From positions 243,661,797 through 243,725,796 of the forward strand of contig CM037879.1 in assembly GCA_021292165.1 (NCBI GenBank): 64,000 nucleotides of DNA. Reading direction: 5' to 3'. Source of the DNA: Shinisaurus crocodilurus (lineage: Eukaryota; Chordata; Lepidosauria; Squamata; Shinisauridae). The notes under the pieces are model-generated. The model had not been told where the DNA came from and searched no databases. It saw only the letters and a list, made by a program, of their open reading frames with translations. Below are positions 1 to 11,850 of this stretch, piece after piece (the stretch's first letter is position 1; the number at the start of each line of letters is the position of its first letter). Made by a program: the position numbers and the translations under genes.

Positions 1-1003
1 CCACCAGATATGCCTGAATGTTCCATTCCACCTTCCATATCTCCAACGAACATAGATTTGATCACTTGGGGTACATTCTTTCCAGTCTAACTGGTATATA
101 ATACCATTTATATCATATTTTTTAGAAGTTTTCCTAAATCTAAAACTCTTGATGTGGCACTGAAGGCAAGGGCTTCATTTTTATGGCAGCAGCAGCAGCT
201 ACAGTTGAGAAGTTCGCTTTGTTTTACAGATGTTGCTCTAATGTGCAACTGGCACTTGCCCCCTTCTTCAAGCCTTTGGGAACCTGATCAAGGTGAAAAG
301 AAGTTGGTATGGAGGGAGGGGAGTTTCAGGAGGAAAACATCAGGTAAAACTTTCCCAGTGCAAATCGTACCCTCCTGACCATGCTACCCTGAGTTTCAGG
401 CCCTCCCATGACATGTTAGTCTGAGAAAAGTAATTGGCACAGAATCAGCCAATTAACTTAATGGCTGAGTGGGGGCTTCAGCTCAGGTGTCTCTGGTCTA
501 AAACCAATCCTATCTACTACAACACACTTGGCGCATGCTGTGCAGCCCTGGAACCCTCTTTAGGCAAGATTTGCATTGATTGCAGAACCTCTGACAATCC
601 ACACTTTCACAGGAGTGGACAACCTGTGGTCATAGGGCTGTGTGTGGCCCTCAGTCTACTTTCATGCAGCCCTTCGCCTCTTGTCAAAAGCCCTCTGTAT
701 TCAGTTTATTTCAGTTCAGACCTCTGATAAGAGCCATCTGTTCGCGTCCTGGCAGTGTGCTGGGTGGGAAGGAAGAGGTTGAGAGAGAGGAAAGAAAGTG
801 GCAGAAAGAGAAAGAAAAAGAAAGGGTGACACAGCCACTTTTGGCTCTGGCCCTGCCCACTGCTAGCTTTGCTTCCTCCCACTGCCAACATCCAGCCACT
901 AATATGTATCTCCCAACAGATTACCCCTGAGGGAATGCAGCCCTCAACACCCCTGCCATAGCAGCATAGGTGCCAGCTTGATGTGGTTGGGACCCATGCC
1001 ACA
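1..1003. other. Unassigned DNA, no gene seen
   Basis: No frame here looks like a conserved protein and I recognise no repeat family. A short CAG run lies near 185-199 and a purine-rich GA tract near 768-828. Open frames are short, overlap on both strands and look like chance. Confidence 0.5.
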
Positions 1004-2124
1004 TAGGGTGGCCACGTATGAATCACCAATAAAGAGGACATGCACCACCTAAAAAGAGGACAACTCTTTGAATAAATGTGTATATGCTAATTTATATGTA
1101 TACATGCAAATTTAGAAATAAATATTATAATTTAAAGAGAAAGAACTTCCAATGGCCCCTTACGTGGGAACAGGGAGAAGGCTTGCGCGTGGGGGAGGAG
1201 AGAGGAGGCAGGCACTTGGTCAGGTGGGTCACGAGAAATGAGCCAATAGGCTCAAAAGGGCGGGGACCCAGGTAAGAGCTTATTTAAGCTCCTGGGTTCC
1301 CGCCTTCGGTCTCTTTGCTCCTGTTTTTTCCACCTCCCTCCACTCCCACCCTCTGAGCAGTGTAGGCTCCTCTGGCCGCCCGTTTCCTGGGGGCCGAGTA
1401 GGAATTTTGGCTCATTGTCTCAATTGGCAAATGGTGGCCATATTGAGGAAAAGGATGGGTAGCAATTGGGCATTGGGCGTGTTTCGCCTACTCTACACTG
1501 TGAAGCAGGGTAGGGAACTTTTTGAATTCGATTTCGATCCCGCCAGGGGGATCTTAGCTAAATTGGTCGCATTTGCGGGAAGTGTGGGTTTAGGCAGGAG
1601 CAATTAGGGTTATGGTGATCATCCAGTGGCACCTTTCAAGGTGACTGACGTTTACCCAAGGTTGCCCTCGCCAATGCCATGAGGCTTGGCAGGAGGGAGA
1701 TTCGGACGGCTTTGGGGTTTTACCTTTCTCACCTACTTTGGGAGCCTGGAGGCGCCAAAGTAAGGTGACGATGGTAAGGCCCTCCAGCTCCACATGGAGG
1801 GCAACTGGGCGGTGGTGGGCCATCCCGCCTCCAGTTCAGTTAGGATGTATTAGCTAAATATTGGTCTTTTACCCGGCCAAGTGCCGGGCTAGGTTAGAAC
1901 CGCACTTCACCCTTCACAGATCTTCAATTCAATAAATGTGGCCCTGATTTGAAACCATATACCCTGTGTCTGCCTCTTCTTTATCTCGTCTTTACATGCG
2001 CAAATACAGTACATCTCACCTTTAACAGAGAACACCTTCAAAAAAGAGGGCAGTCCTCTGGCAGCCCTTCAAATAGAGGACTCTGCTGTAAAAAGACAAG
2101 AAAAGGGGGTGGTACCTGGCCACC
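1004..2124 (-). mobile_element. TIR element with TAGGGTGG ends, split by an LTR
   Basis: This is a reverse-orientation copy of the family also found at 30155-31198 and 56825-57182. The segment 1004-1143 is the reverse complement of the family's right part, starting TAGGGTGGCCAC. The segment 1998-2124 matches its left part, including the stretch around CAGTACATCTCACC and the GAAGGGCTG-like block. The sequence between is foreign and has LTR features. No open frame is evident, so the element is non-autonomous. Its hAT assignment rests on a partly matching 8-bp target duplication at the 30155 copy; this copy shows no clear duplication. Confidence 0.65.
1144..1997 (+). mobile_element. Solo LTR-like insertion inside the TIR element
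   Basis: About 850 bp interrupts the TIR element and is absent from the other two family copies. It has an LTR-style order: a CCAAT box at 1243-1247, a TATA-like TATTTAAG at 1281-1288, a pyrimidine-rich stretch after it, and an AATAAA polyadenylation signal at 1931-1936 followed by a T-rich end. No gag, pol or env frame is present. A solo LTR of an endogenous retrovirus or other LTR retrotransposon is the best reading. Both boundaries are accurate only to a few bases and no clean target duplication was found. Confidence 0.55.
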
Positions 2125-2820
2125 GCTGTGCTAATGTCTATATGCAGGAATTATGGTCTGTAGTCATCTTGGCTTATCTCCTGCCACTGGCAAGAATATT
2201 TATTGTTAAAATGTTATGATTTTGGACATGGGCCTCTCCTTTATAGCAAAGGTCTTGTTTCTTTGTCCAAAAGCAGCTGGATTACAGCTCATGTGCCTAA
2301 ATAGAATGAAGACAGCAGCAGCGGTGGCAGCCGGGAGGCGGGGATTACATCAAAGCTTTCAGGACACTCCGAGCACTGCTACAGTAGCAGAGGGATTTTC
2401 ATGGGTGCAGAGGCACAAAGTAACCCCTCTAATCCCTTTCTCACTGGCTTACGGCCTCCGAAGAAGCTTAATAATTAAAGAGGAATGCAGTCAAAGTGTT
2501 TTTAAGGACATATGGCACAGCAGCTTATTTCAGTTGTTTCCTAACAGCAAATGCATGGCAGTCTCTTAAGGAGAAAATGGGGGCCGATTCCCCTCCCTTT
2601 GCCCTTCCCCGCCCCACCTCCCCTCAACAATACATAGTTTGTGCATATCTGAAAAAGGAGCTCATTCTATAAAGAGGCTGCATTCACAGACTGTAGAAGC
2701 TGGAACAACAAGTTCAAGTAGGCACTCACTCACCAAGGGAGTGCATCGCATTGAATGTAGTGGAACTGAGGGGCAAACTACATTATAAGGGACGCCAGAC
2801 AACAATACTGTTTGCTATCG
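2125..2820. other. Unassigned DNA, no gene seen
   Basis: No recognisable gene or repeat. A CAG-rich patch lies near 2311-2328 and a C-rich patch near 2590-2625. It leads into a TC microsatellite. Confidence 0.45.

Positions 2821-2890
<70 letters not shown>
2821..2890 (+). repeat. (TC)n microsatellite
   Basis: About 35 nearly uninterrupted TC units. Translation gives a meaningless Ser-Leu run. Confidence 0.97.
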
Positions 2891-2893
<3 letters not shown>

Positions 2894-3775
2894 CTTGTCA
2901 CTTCTAACACAAATGTGTGACATGCTGACATTGCTCAGTGGGTAACTCCACCACTGCTTTACATGATTGGCTGGCCAAGATGGAGAGATACATGGTGTGA
3001 TGACAGTGACTCACATCTGGCATTGCTCATGTTAGACATTAGAAAGGAGAGAGGGAGAAGAGGTCTGGGTTGCTGGAACAGGTGCCATGGTGTCTCCATG
3101 GCTGCATGTTGTGCGTGTAGAGTGGAGGTTTACTGGCTAGGTGTTCTGCCACCATTGTACATTGGTTGGGGCCTTCTGGACATGTGGGCTGTGCAACCCT
3201 GTGATTGATGGATGATGGAGGTGTTTCCATGAATACTGTAGGAGTGGCTGTTGGTGTTGCTACATTGTCTCCCGCTCCTTATGGTATTGCATTGTTTTCT
3301 GTTTGCTGCTTGGTGTAGAGAGCATCACAACTACATCAGGCCAATGTAATTTATTGGCTGCTGGCATAGTGGAACCATAGGACTGCTCTGTCCCATAAGT
3401 GTTAATTTATTCATAAACTATCATCCAGATCACATTAAACCTCACTTCCAAGTATTATTACTATATTACAGTATTCTTGTGGCTAAGTCCTTGCCAAAAT
3501 ATGGTGTATGGCTTGTATTGTTAAGATGACATTCTTGGTTGGGGTTTTTTTTAATGATCACGCTGGGACTACAAGCATTGGGTTTTGACTTTTCTACCAC
3601 ACATACACTGAATGACAACTTCCTTTTTGCTTTATTCTATTAGTTACCATTTGGTAGGAGCAACAGTGATAGTTGTTACAGACAAAACTACTAGTGGGGT
3701 TTACACTAAGAATGAATTAAGCAAAAAGTATCAGAGTCACAACGCTCTTTCGGGGTCACCATACACAGAAACATG
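2891..3775. other. Unassigned DNA
   Basis: No gene or familiar repeat recognised. Composition is ordinary and moderately AT-rich. Confidence 0.4.

Positions 3776-3810
<35 letters not shown>
3776..3810 (+). repeat. (CAT)n microsatellite
   Basis: About eleven trinucleotide units, followed by an interrupted unit. Confidence 0.95.
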
Positions 3811-3971
3811 CCATCCATATAGTCAAAGATATAAAATCATGAATGATCTTTTAAATGTAAATGTATGTATTTATTTTTTTACATGTATATTCCTGACTCC
3901 CCCCCCCCCCCGAGCTCAAGGCTGCATACATGCAATTCCTAGGTGATCTCCCATCCAGGCACCAACTATAC

Positions 3972-4097
3972 CAGCCTTCCCCAACCTGGTGCCCTCCAGA
4001 TGTGTTGGTTTGTAACTCCCATCATTGGCCATGCTGGCTGGGAATGATGGGAGTTGCAGTCCAACACATCTGGAGGGCACCAGGTTAGAGAAGGCTG
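3972..4097. mobile_element. Palindromic hAT-type MITE (family P), copy 1
   Basis: The two arms are inverted repeats: CAGCCTTCCCCAACCTGG on the left, and its near reverse complement ending AAGGCTG on the right, around a short centre. The flanking 8-mers are aactatac and gactagac, matching at 6 of 8. Other copies lie at 5218, 10181, 15128, 18592, 41387 and 49698. There is no coding capacity. Confidence 0.85.
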
Positions 4098-4327
4098 GAC
4101 TAGACCCACTCCTGATTAGCTTCAACAAGGTTGCTTCAACCTGTGTTTTCAGAGTGGAAATGGGAATTTATTTCTCTTTACACTGTATCTTTAATGGTGG
4201 GACATATTTGGTCCATTGAACTAAAGAACAAGAAGTGTAGTTTACAAGTAATAGTACAATGATGCCTTGCATGAACTCAACCTATATGAAACCTAAACAC
4301 ATATGGGATCAGGATGTGTTCCCTCCA

Positions 4328-4500
4328 CCTAAGAAGCTGCTATTTGCCCACTCACCCATCAAAGGGCAAATAGCAGCCTGTGTCATTTTCGTGGTCTAAA
4401 TTCCCCCTTCCTAAGAAGCTGCTATTTGCCCTTCGATGGGTGAGTGGGCAAATAGCAGCTTCTTAGGAAAGGGGAATTTAGACCACGAAAATGACACAGG
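4328..4500. repeat. Near-perfect long hairpin with an extra inverted half copy
   Basis: Bases 4377-4431 and 4446-4500 are 55-base arms that pair with about one mismatch around a 14-base loop. Bases 4328-4376 repeat the inner part of the hairpin in flipped orientation: the loop appears there as its reverse complement with one difference. The locus is therefore an extra half-hairpin followed by a full hairpin. It could be a young MITE or the product of a template switch during replication. No other copy was recognised in the window. Confidence 0.9.
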
Positions 4501-5117
4501 CAGAAAGGATCTTCCATGTCATGTCTAATCTGGCCCTGAGAAATAAACATGAAGAATGGGGATCTTCTCTTCCAGGGCAGGAACAATTCCTTATAAGAAG
4601 AGTAGTATTTCTTTGTGGGAATGCCTTCTGATTAAGTTCTAAACTTACAAACAAATTGAGTCAAACAACAGCCACACCTAATTTTCTATTCGTGACTTGC
4701 CTGTTATTCCAAGTGCCTTGCAGAACAGAATATGAGTTGGTAAATAGGTAGCACCATATTAAAATATTGATGGATTGATGTTCCAAGGGAGGGGTGAAAT
4801 GCATATTTAATAATGATGCATCTAGATTATTTTCACATATACCATGTATCACCTGAGCTTTCAAGTTAAACAACGTTCAACTGGATCAGTCTTCAGGTGG
4901 TAGAATATCAGGGACAACAAGGGCACACTGAAGGTTCGCTGGAGGCACTGGCTCTTTTGGTGGGCTGAGGTAAGCACTCCACAATGAACAAACAAATAAG
5001 TATTATGCAGGGATGGAAGGAGAGCTCAGTAAGGTGCAAGTGAGAAGAAATGGTGAGAAGCAACTTAACATTCTGGACACTGCCAATGGAGCAACAGAGC
5101 TGAGTTCTAGGCTCGCA
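4501..5117. other. Unassigned DNA
   Basis: No gene or repeat family recognised. Confidence 0.4.
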
Positions 5118-5422
5118 GGGAAGGGCCATTGCTCAGTGGTTGAGCACCTGCTTTACACCCAGGTAGGGCTGGAAAAACTCCTGCCTGAAACCCTGGGGAG
5201 CTGCTGCCAGTGTAGATCAACCTTGCCAACCTGGTGCCTTCCAGATGTTTTGGACTACAATTTGCAGCATTCTTCAGCATTGACCATGCTGGCTGGGGCA
5301 GATGGGATCTGAAGTCAAAAACATCTGGAGGGCAACAGGTTGGGGAAGGCTGGTATAGACAATACTAGGCTAGATGGACCAATGGTCTGACTCAGGATAT
5401 GGCAGCTTCCTCTGTTCCTATG
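5118..5422 (+). mobile_element. tRNA-derived SINE (type B), interrupted by a MITE
   Basis: The left part (5118-5217) has a tRNA-like box A region, GCTCAGTGGTTGAGC, followed by the body. The right part (5353-5422) continues with the GGACCAATGGTCTGACTCAG block and ends GGCAGCTTCC...GTTCCTATG. Relatives lie at 36283 (partial), 39541 and 50132. The two parts join cleanly when the palindromic element 5218-5352 is removed. Confidence 0.8.
5218..5352. mobile_element. Palindromic hAT-type MITE (family P), copy 2
   Basis: Inverted arms CAACCTTGCCAACCTGG and ...GGTTGGGGAAGGCTG. It is inserted in the SINE, flanked by gtgtagat and gtatagac (6 of 8 identical), consistent with an aged 8-bp target duplication. 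Confidence 0.85.
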
Positions 5423-6874
5423 AGCTGGGCATGTGCACACCATATCCCATTAATCACATCAGTAACGAAGTATCCTTTGCTGACCGTGAGTGGCAGACCA
5501 CATGGCACAAGGGGGTGCCTAAAGGTGGTGTAATCAGGCAAGTAGCAGGTCTTAGGCCAGAGATGCAGGACCTTGGACAGCTCCAACTTAGCAACTTATA
5601 AGATATGGAGCTCGACTGAGGCCCACTCTCGGATAGAGTAGCTAGGCTTTGCCCCTTCCTCAGGAATGGAGAGCCTCAAATAGATAATCGTCTGCCCTGA
5701 AGCCTAGCATGACATCTCCTTTCTGCCAGTTCCTCATGTGTTGCCTGCCTTGGCAAGCTGGGGAGCATCCCCTAGTGTGGACAGGGCTGGTCCCTCAGAA
5801 GAACCTGGCTCATGGGGTGCTGTAGCTGAAGGTCCCAGTTTGGGTTACCCTGACTCAAGGTGCTCATAACTGACAGACTCAGAATCAGGATCATACTCAG
5901 AATTTGGTCTGAGTCCAGCACTTCCACAGCTTGCACTGCTGGTCCTTCTGATCTGTTTGGCCACTGCTCTGGGAGAGATTCTAGGCTGTTTTTCAGGGTG
6001 GGATGCATGATGCCTTGGGAAGCCATACCCAAAGATCAGGAGTGTTTCTTCTCCAGTTCAGGGTCTCTGAGGTCAGTTGCTGGACCTGGGGGCTGGAATG
6101 CAGCAAGCAGGAAGTATTGCTATGCCAACAAGGCAAAAAACAGGAAGTTTGGTTCTTAGTATCTATACCAGGTCTGTCCAGTGCAGAAGCTTTACACTGT
6201 AGAGGCCAATATTGTACACATTGCTTGTGTGGCCTGGTCCACACATTGTTTGAGGTAGCCTCCATGTGGAGGCTTACTTCTTCAGCTCTTGAAATGTGCT
6301 GCACATTATTCCACGTGGTCCTTCTCTTGGCATTGAGCGTTTCCATGCCCTCACTGCCCATTCATGGCGGTGGCTGAGCATGGTGTGGAAATTCTCCATG
6401 GCAGGTGGAAGAATCTTATATGGAGAGAGAGTGTCAGCATATGTTATGATGGCAATGTGGGGGGGTACAGCACAATGTAAAGACTGGTTCAGCATTCCCT
6501 GCATGCTAAACACAACCTTGAGACTGGGCCAAACATGATTGCCAGTTCTAAACTGGTGTCCATAAAGGAATCCTGGGAACTCTCATTTTGTGACTTGAGT
6601 GTTGAGAATACCCCTTTGCAGCAGAACTAAAATTCCTAGGTTTCCACGAGATGGAAAAACACACACACTATGTTTGTTAATCAGTTTAAGTTTATAGTAC
6701 AGACATGCCCATAAAGATGTGGGAGCAGCAGTAAGCATTAGTAGCTTCAATGTTTTTGTGACCAAGAGCAAATAATTTCCTTCCACCCTATTGTTCATCA
6801 CCATAAGCATACTGTAGGCTGAAGGCCCTGTGCAGGTACTTCCCACAACTCAGCTCTGTTAACTACAAACACTG
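5423..6874. other. Unassigned DNA
   Basis: Short overlapping frames occur on both strands (for example near 5993-6377), but they overlap each other, lack recognisable domains and show no conservation signal. I treat them as chance frames. Confidence 0.4.
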
Positions 6875-7302
6875 AAATTTGCTATCCCCTCAAAACCTTT
6901 GCCAAAGTAGGGGCTAGTTTTCTACTGTTCTGTGCCACAAAGCCCGAGTTTTGTGTTGCCACCCACAAGTGTGTATTGACCTATTCAGTTGGGGTTCCTA
7001 ATTAATATCCCAAACTGCAACATTTTCATATTCACTCAAAACCTATTGCAACTTTTTGTGCCAGTTTTGTGCTGTTTTGTGCCACAAACCCTTGGTTTTG
7101 TGCTGCTGCTGCTGCCCAAAAGTGTATAACAAATGTCCTACTCAAGACCCCAAAATACCCTTAAAATCTGAGTGTGTTACACACATACACGCACACACTG
7201 GGTAAGTCAATCACATATTTGTGGGTGGCAGCACAACATTCAAGCTTTGTGGCACAAAACAGCACAAAAGTTTGGCATAAGTTATAAGGGGATATAAAAT
7301 TT
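6875..7302. mobile_element. Foldback element built from three ~90-bp modules
   Basis: The outer ends are inverted: TATCCCCTCAAAACCTTTGCC near 6884 and the reverse complement of TATCCCCTTATAACTTATGCC near 7294. The left module recurs in direct orientation at about 7032-7126 (CACTCAAAACCTATTGCAAC then TTTTGTGCTGTTTTGTGCCA) and in inverted orientation at about 7213-7302. The layout is left end, second left end, right end. No coding capacity. Confidence 0.75.
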
Positions 7303-7374
7303 TAGGGTTCGTAATTGACAAGGCTTCACAACTCCTTAATTAAAAAAAAAAAAACCCCATTTGAGCCCTATGGA

Positions 7375-7735
7375 CAGTGCCAGCTACAGGTTTTTAAGGA
7401 TCCTTGGGCAAGATGCTCTTGGTGGGCCCCCTCGCTCAGTGACTCTACTTCCTCAGATTGTCACCAGCCGCTATTGCTACCCATCCTTTTCCTCAATATG
7501 GCCACCATTTGCTTGCTTGCTTGCTTGAGAGGCAGAGGCAGTGAGCAAGTAGGCAGTGGCATCTACTGCTCCTCCTTCTCACTGCCACCATTGTTTGGGC
7601 CAGAGTGAGAGTGAACAAGCAGGTTGCTATGGCGAAGAGGAGGAGCAACTCCAGTGGGCACTTGCCAGTAGGCCCCTGCTGGGATTTGGGCCCTCAGCAG
7701 GTGTCCAACCATGCCTACCCTTGATGCCAGCCCTG
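7375..7735. mobile_element. hAT-like non-autonomous element (family Q), copy 1
   Basis: It begins CAGTGCCAGCTACAGG and ends GATGCCAGCCCTG, giving imperfect terminal inverted repeats of CAG...CTG type. The flanking 8-mers are cctatgga and cctatgaa, identical at 7 of 8. A related copy lies at 32018-32294. A short open frame inside has no recognisable transposase motif. Confidence 0.75.
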
Positions 7736-10180
7736 CCTATGAATACTTCTGTACAGATGAATGTGTGGAGGGGGAACCCTGCTCCCAGTCTCCATGCTTT
7801 CTAGATGCGCTGGGTCCATGCACAGGGCCTGCTGCATGTACACCACAATGTGCATGAGTCTAAATGTGCAAGCTGTATCCTACACTTTTTCAGAGTATAG
7901 CTCATGCGTACAGAGCCTGCATGCATTGGGATGTACATCCTTTGGCGATGGCAACTGAAATGTGTAGAGATCGGAGGCAGGGTCAGCAGGCATGACCCCA
8001 ACCCCACCTACTTGCATTGATCTGTACACCCTTCAGGTGTCTACACAGGTGTTTGTTAGACACTTTCAAGGTAGACACCCCCACCCCTGCCTCTCTGAGG
8101 ATCCAGATCAGAAACAATTCTATATTTAGGAACCCAAATCTAGCAAGCATTGCTACTCTGCAGCCTTCCTTCATTTTAGTGAGCAAAATGTGGGAGATTT
8201 CTGCCTGTGGCCTTAATCATTTCATGGTTTAGATTGGGAAGACTGTAGGCACTGGCTACTCAAGCATGGGGAGGATGAACACAGTCCCGTGCTACATTTC
8301 CTGTTGCATACACAAATGTGTACATACTGTATCATCTTCTGGTAAAGCTCAGCTCATATTAAGGGGTAATTGATTCTGAATGGTGTCCATAGCTCATTAA
8401 GAAAGGAAAAATGAACCCAAACTACCTGCCTCACTGATTTCAAATGACCTCTGCGCTCCATCTCTAGATCCATCCCCCACAAATCTGAGAAGTGGTATGA
8501 GAAGGGATCTCTTTTATCTGACTTGAAGAAAACAGTGACCATTTACCAGAGCAAACACCTTCTTCGGTTTGACCCTGTTCACTTCTTTAACACCAGCAAT
8601 AAATGCTTGTGATGTGAATAATCCAATTTTTACCACAAATGTTTGTGCATTAATACTTTTCAAATTAGAACATAGAAATGTCCCTTGACATGATCATTCT
8701 GTGTTTTAAAATATTGCCCTCTTTATATAGGCCAAGATTCAAAGAACCGTACATCTAGTTCCATGCATCCTATGGAGCTTTGGCCTTTTTTTCTTTCACC
8801 CTGTCATGCCACATGGTGAATGATTTTCGAAACTGAGGAGACTTTTTTAAAAAGCATTTTTTTTAAGGCATACAGGTGGTCATGGTGGCGAGATTTTTGC
8901 TCAGAGAAAATAGTCAATAATCCTCTAAGTCTTGTAGGAGCTCATTGGATCCCAGCTATAGTCATTTTGTACAAATAGCCACTTGCACTTAAACTGTTAT
9001 TCAGATAAAGTGCCCAGTATTCTTTCTTTACAGATGCAAAGTGGCACGTACACATTTTTGTGCATGCTTACACACAGACACAGACATTAAGAACCTCAAA
9101 CCTGTCCCATACTAGTGACTGTCATTCATTCCTCTTTGCCTACTTTTATTGTTTTACTAAGCAATTTCCCCCCAGTAGCTCACACACTAAATCACATATG
9201 AGTTATAAAAGTAGCTTATCTAGTCCAGTAAAAAATATTTGCTTGTTTTGACCTTTGCAACCACAACTATCTACGGAGAAAAATATTTTCCATCATACAA
9301 TACAATTTTACACACTTGCAATCCAGACAAAACGTCATAAAGAAGTACTTTGAAACAATGATAAAAGCTTATGTTGTACTTACTTATCTTGGGGGTCAGA
9401 GGTTTGATGGTACATGACCCCATTAAGATAAAAAGTATGGGTGGGTGTATACATCTAGTGTGTCAGTTTCCAGTTTGTGAGGTTAAGACATGGATGTCTT
9501 TGATAAAGCCAAGAGTGCCAGCCAGGAATGAGTCAACAGAGCATGGAAAAGTAGAGATGCAGAGAAACATTGTATTTCCAGAACTGAGTACACGTTTGAT
9601 GGGTTTATAATGTTTGCTTCAAAGAAGAGGCGAGTTTTAGGAGGTCCAAATTCTCCTCCTCATCTGGAGAACTCCCATTCCAAATACTCTCTCATCCACA
9701 CAGTAAATCTTATTAAGTTTTCCCTCAGTGAGATCTTTTATATATGTCCACCTTGGGGACTAGCAGTTTCACCTGCAAACACCGCAAAACTATAACTGCC
9801 CGTATGATAATTCTGTGCCTTTATGATAGCTATCAGATCCAGTGTGGCTCTTTTTTGAAAACAGGTCCTACCTACATTATGCGTGGAGAGGCGAGTGTTG
9901 CCTTTGGAAACTGCTCAGAAATTGCAGTTGGTATAAAACACAGCTGATAAAATATCAACTCAGACTTATGATTGGGAATCCATCTTGCTGATGTTTAGGT
10001 TCTACTGGTTCCAAGTCCATTTCCAAGCATAATTCAAAGTTGTGGTGCTCACCTTTAGAACCTGAATACCTGAGTGAACATCTTCGCCCACCACAACCAG
10101 AGATCATCTTCGGAGGGCCTCCTCTGGGCATGTGCCCTGCCCTTGCCACCTGATGTGAGGCAGGTGGCAACTAGGTAGAG
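7736..10180. other. Unassigned DNA
   Basis: No gene recognised. The part from about 8580 to 9360 is AT-rich. Frames are short and lack domain signatures. No obvious repeat family seen, though old diverged repeats cannot be excluded by eye. Confidence 0.4.
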
Positions 10181-10316
10181 CAGGGCTCTCCAACTTTGGG
10201 TCCTCAGATGTTGCTGGCCTACAGATCCCAGAATCCCTTGCCATTAGCCATGCTGGCTGTGTACACTGGGAGCTGTAGGCCAGCAACATCTGGGGACCCA
10301 AGGTTGGAGAGCCCTG
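10181..10316. mobile_element. Palindromic hAT-type MITE (family P), copy 3
   Basis: Arms CAGGGCTCTCCAACTTTGGG and the near reverse complement ending GGTTGGAGAGCCCTG. No matching 8-mer flanks were found, so one side may be eroded. Confidence 0.8.
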
Positions 10317-10705
10317 GGGTTTTTGGTTGTGGGGCCCCACCTAGGGAATTTGCTCACCACCTGGCATGTTTGTCGAAGTCCATTCAGCACCAGCCAAACA
10401 CTTTCTTAACTTTCCCAGGATTTTAAACATTTATTGTGTTTTAATGTTACCATGCCTGACTGCTCCTTTATTGACTGTCATTGTTTTATCATTTTAATGA
10501 TTTTATTGTTGCTGCTGCTGTTGTTTTTTCTTCTTTTATTACAAACTGCCCTGGAAATGTATCACTGAAGGGTGGTACAGCAATTCATAACATAATCAAA
10601 CAAGCAAGTAAGCAATCAAACAAACAAACAGATAAACAAACCTTTTCTAAAGCAAATTCACAATTTCAGGCATTTATATAAGCCCGACTATAAGGAATTG
10701 CAGCT

Positions 10706-10780
10706 TTTATTTATTTATTTATTACATTTCTATACTGCCCAATAGCCAAAGCTCTTGCGCAGTTTACAAACGTTTAAAAC
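10706..10780 (-). repeat. LINE 3' tail, L2-like, reverse orientation
   Basis: Begins with (TTTA)n and continues into a block resembling the reversed 3' tail of L2-type LINEs (tatactgccc). It probably resumes after the inserted element, near 11257-11345, which is A-rich. Confidence 0.5.
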
Positions 10781-10781
10781 C

Positions 10782-11256
10782 TGGGCAGCGCAATTCTATG
10801 GCCACTAGGCAGCATCTAGACAGCCATAGGATTATTTGGTGACCCAGCTCCGACCTCAGAAACTTGCTCTGAGGTCGGAGCTGGGAGTCCGAGCTCGGCG
10901 CGCCTGCCTTCCCCCCCCCCCCCGCCGCCTTGCAGCCAGCATGGAAAGCACCATGCTGGCTGCTTCTCCAAGGTTGCAAATGCGACCCCGGAGAAGGGGT
11001 TGAGTGGGCGTTCTGGGGGTCAGGGAGGGGGAGGAGATAGGCGCTGTCATGATACGAAGTATCCTGGTGGTGCCTCAGCCTCCTTCCCTCGTGTTCTGAG
11101 GCGTGACACTTAGCTGAAATCAGCCGACCAAGTGTTTTGCAGGGCAGGAGGAGCATGGAGGCGACCTTTGCCTCTGCACTCCTCCCGCTTTGCATAGGAT
11201 GCCCGCAATCCTCCGAGTTCAGAGGTCTACGGGCATCCAGATTGGACTGCGCCCTA
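10782..11256. mobile_element. GC-rich TIR element (family R), copy 1
   Basis: The ends are related to GGGCGCAATCCTATG: left GGGCAGCGCAATTCTATG, right ...GACTGCGCCCTA. It contains a perfect 18-base-arm hairpin at 10843-10860 and 10868-10885 and a poly-C run near 10909-10923. It resembles the element at 36803-37359 in ends and in its GGAGGCAATCTTTGCC-type core. No transposase is present. Flanking 8-mers match poorly, so superfamily assignment is weak for this copy. Confidence 0.6.
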
Positions 11257-11850
11257 AAAATACAATATAAAACATGATATAAAAATCATTTTCATACAAA
11301 AACAATTTAAAACAATCAACAACAAAAATCACAACACCTATGATACACTTATAATCAATAACCTATCATCATTAACCTATAAGCATTAACCTTACTCTGA
11401 AAACTGTCATGTCATGTCTCCTGGATTTCAGAGAGCCTTTCTTCATTCGTAATAGTTCTTGCTTTTTCTCTGATGTAACCCCACTAAGTTTTCATTGAAG
11501 AAATGATTCCGGGCAGAGAATGCCTACCCTGTGCCTGGATCATGTTATGAAATTGGCCTAATGAAGCATATGGTCTAGTTGAGCATACGAAGGAACACTG
11601 TGTTAAGGAACCTAACATGTTTACTAAATGAAGGTGGCTGCAATTTTATCTCTATGTGTTGCATCTGCAGAGCTGCATTTTGGCCACTAGTACAGTCACA
11701 GATTGAAAGGGTTTCATCCAGCCTGATCCACAAAGATGCATGGGTGGTGCAGCCCTTTTGCCGCTATTTGCTTTCATAGGAGGTGATCCGAAAAGCACCA
11801 GATCCACAATGATCTTGTTTACCACTATTAGTCTACATTGACTGTCACAT
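11257..11850. other. Unassigned AT-rich DNA
   Basis: The first ~90 bases are A-rich and may be the rest of the reversed LINE tail. The remainder is unrecognised. Confidence 0.4.

Noticed and set aside
2751..2945. Open frame with a long Ser-Leu run
   Set aside because: It is only translation of the TC microsatellite.
5993..6377. Overlapping 122- and 124-codon frames on opposite strands
   Set aside because: No domain, no repeat match and mutual overlap; consistent with chance.
10764..11195. 143-codon minus-strand frame
   Set aside because: It lies within a GC-rich palindromic MITE and lacks domain signatures.
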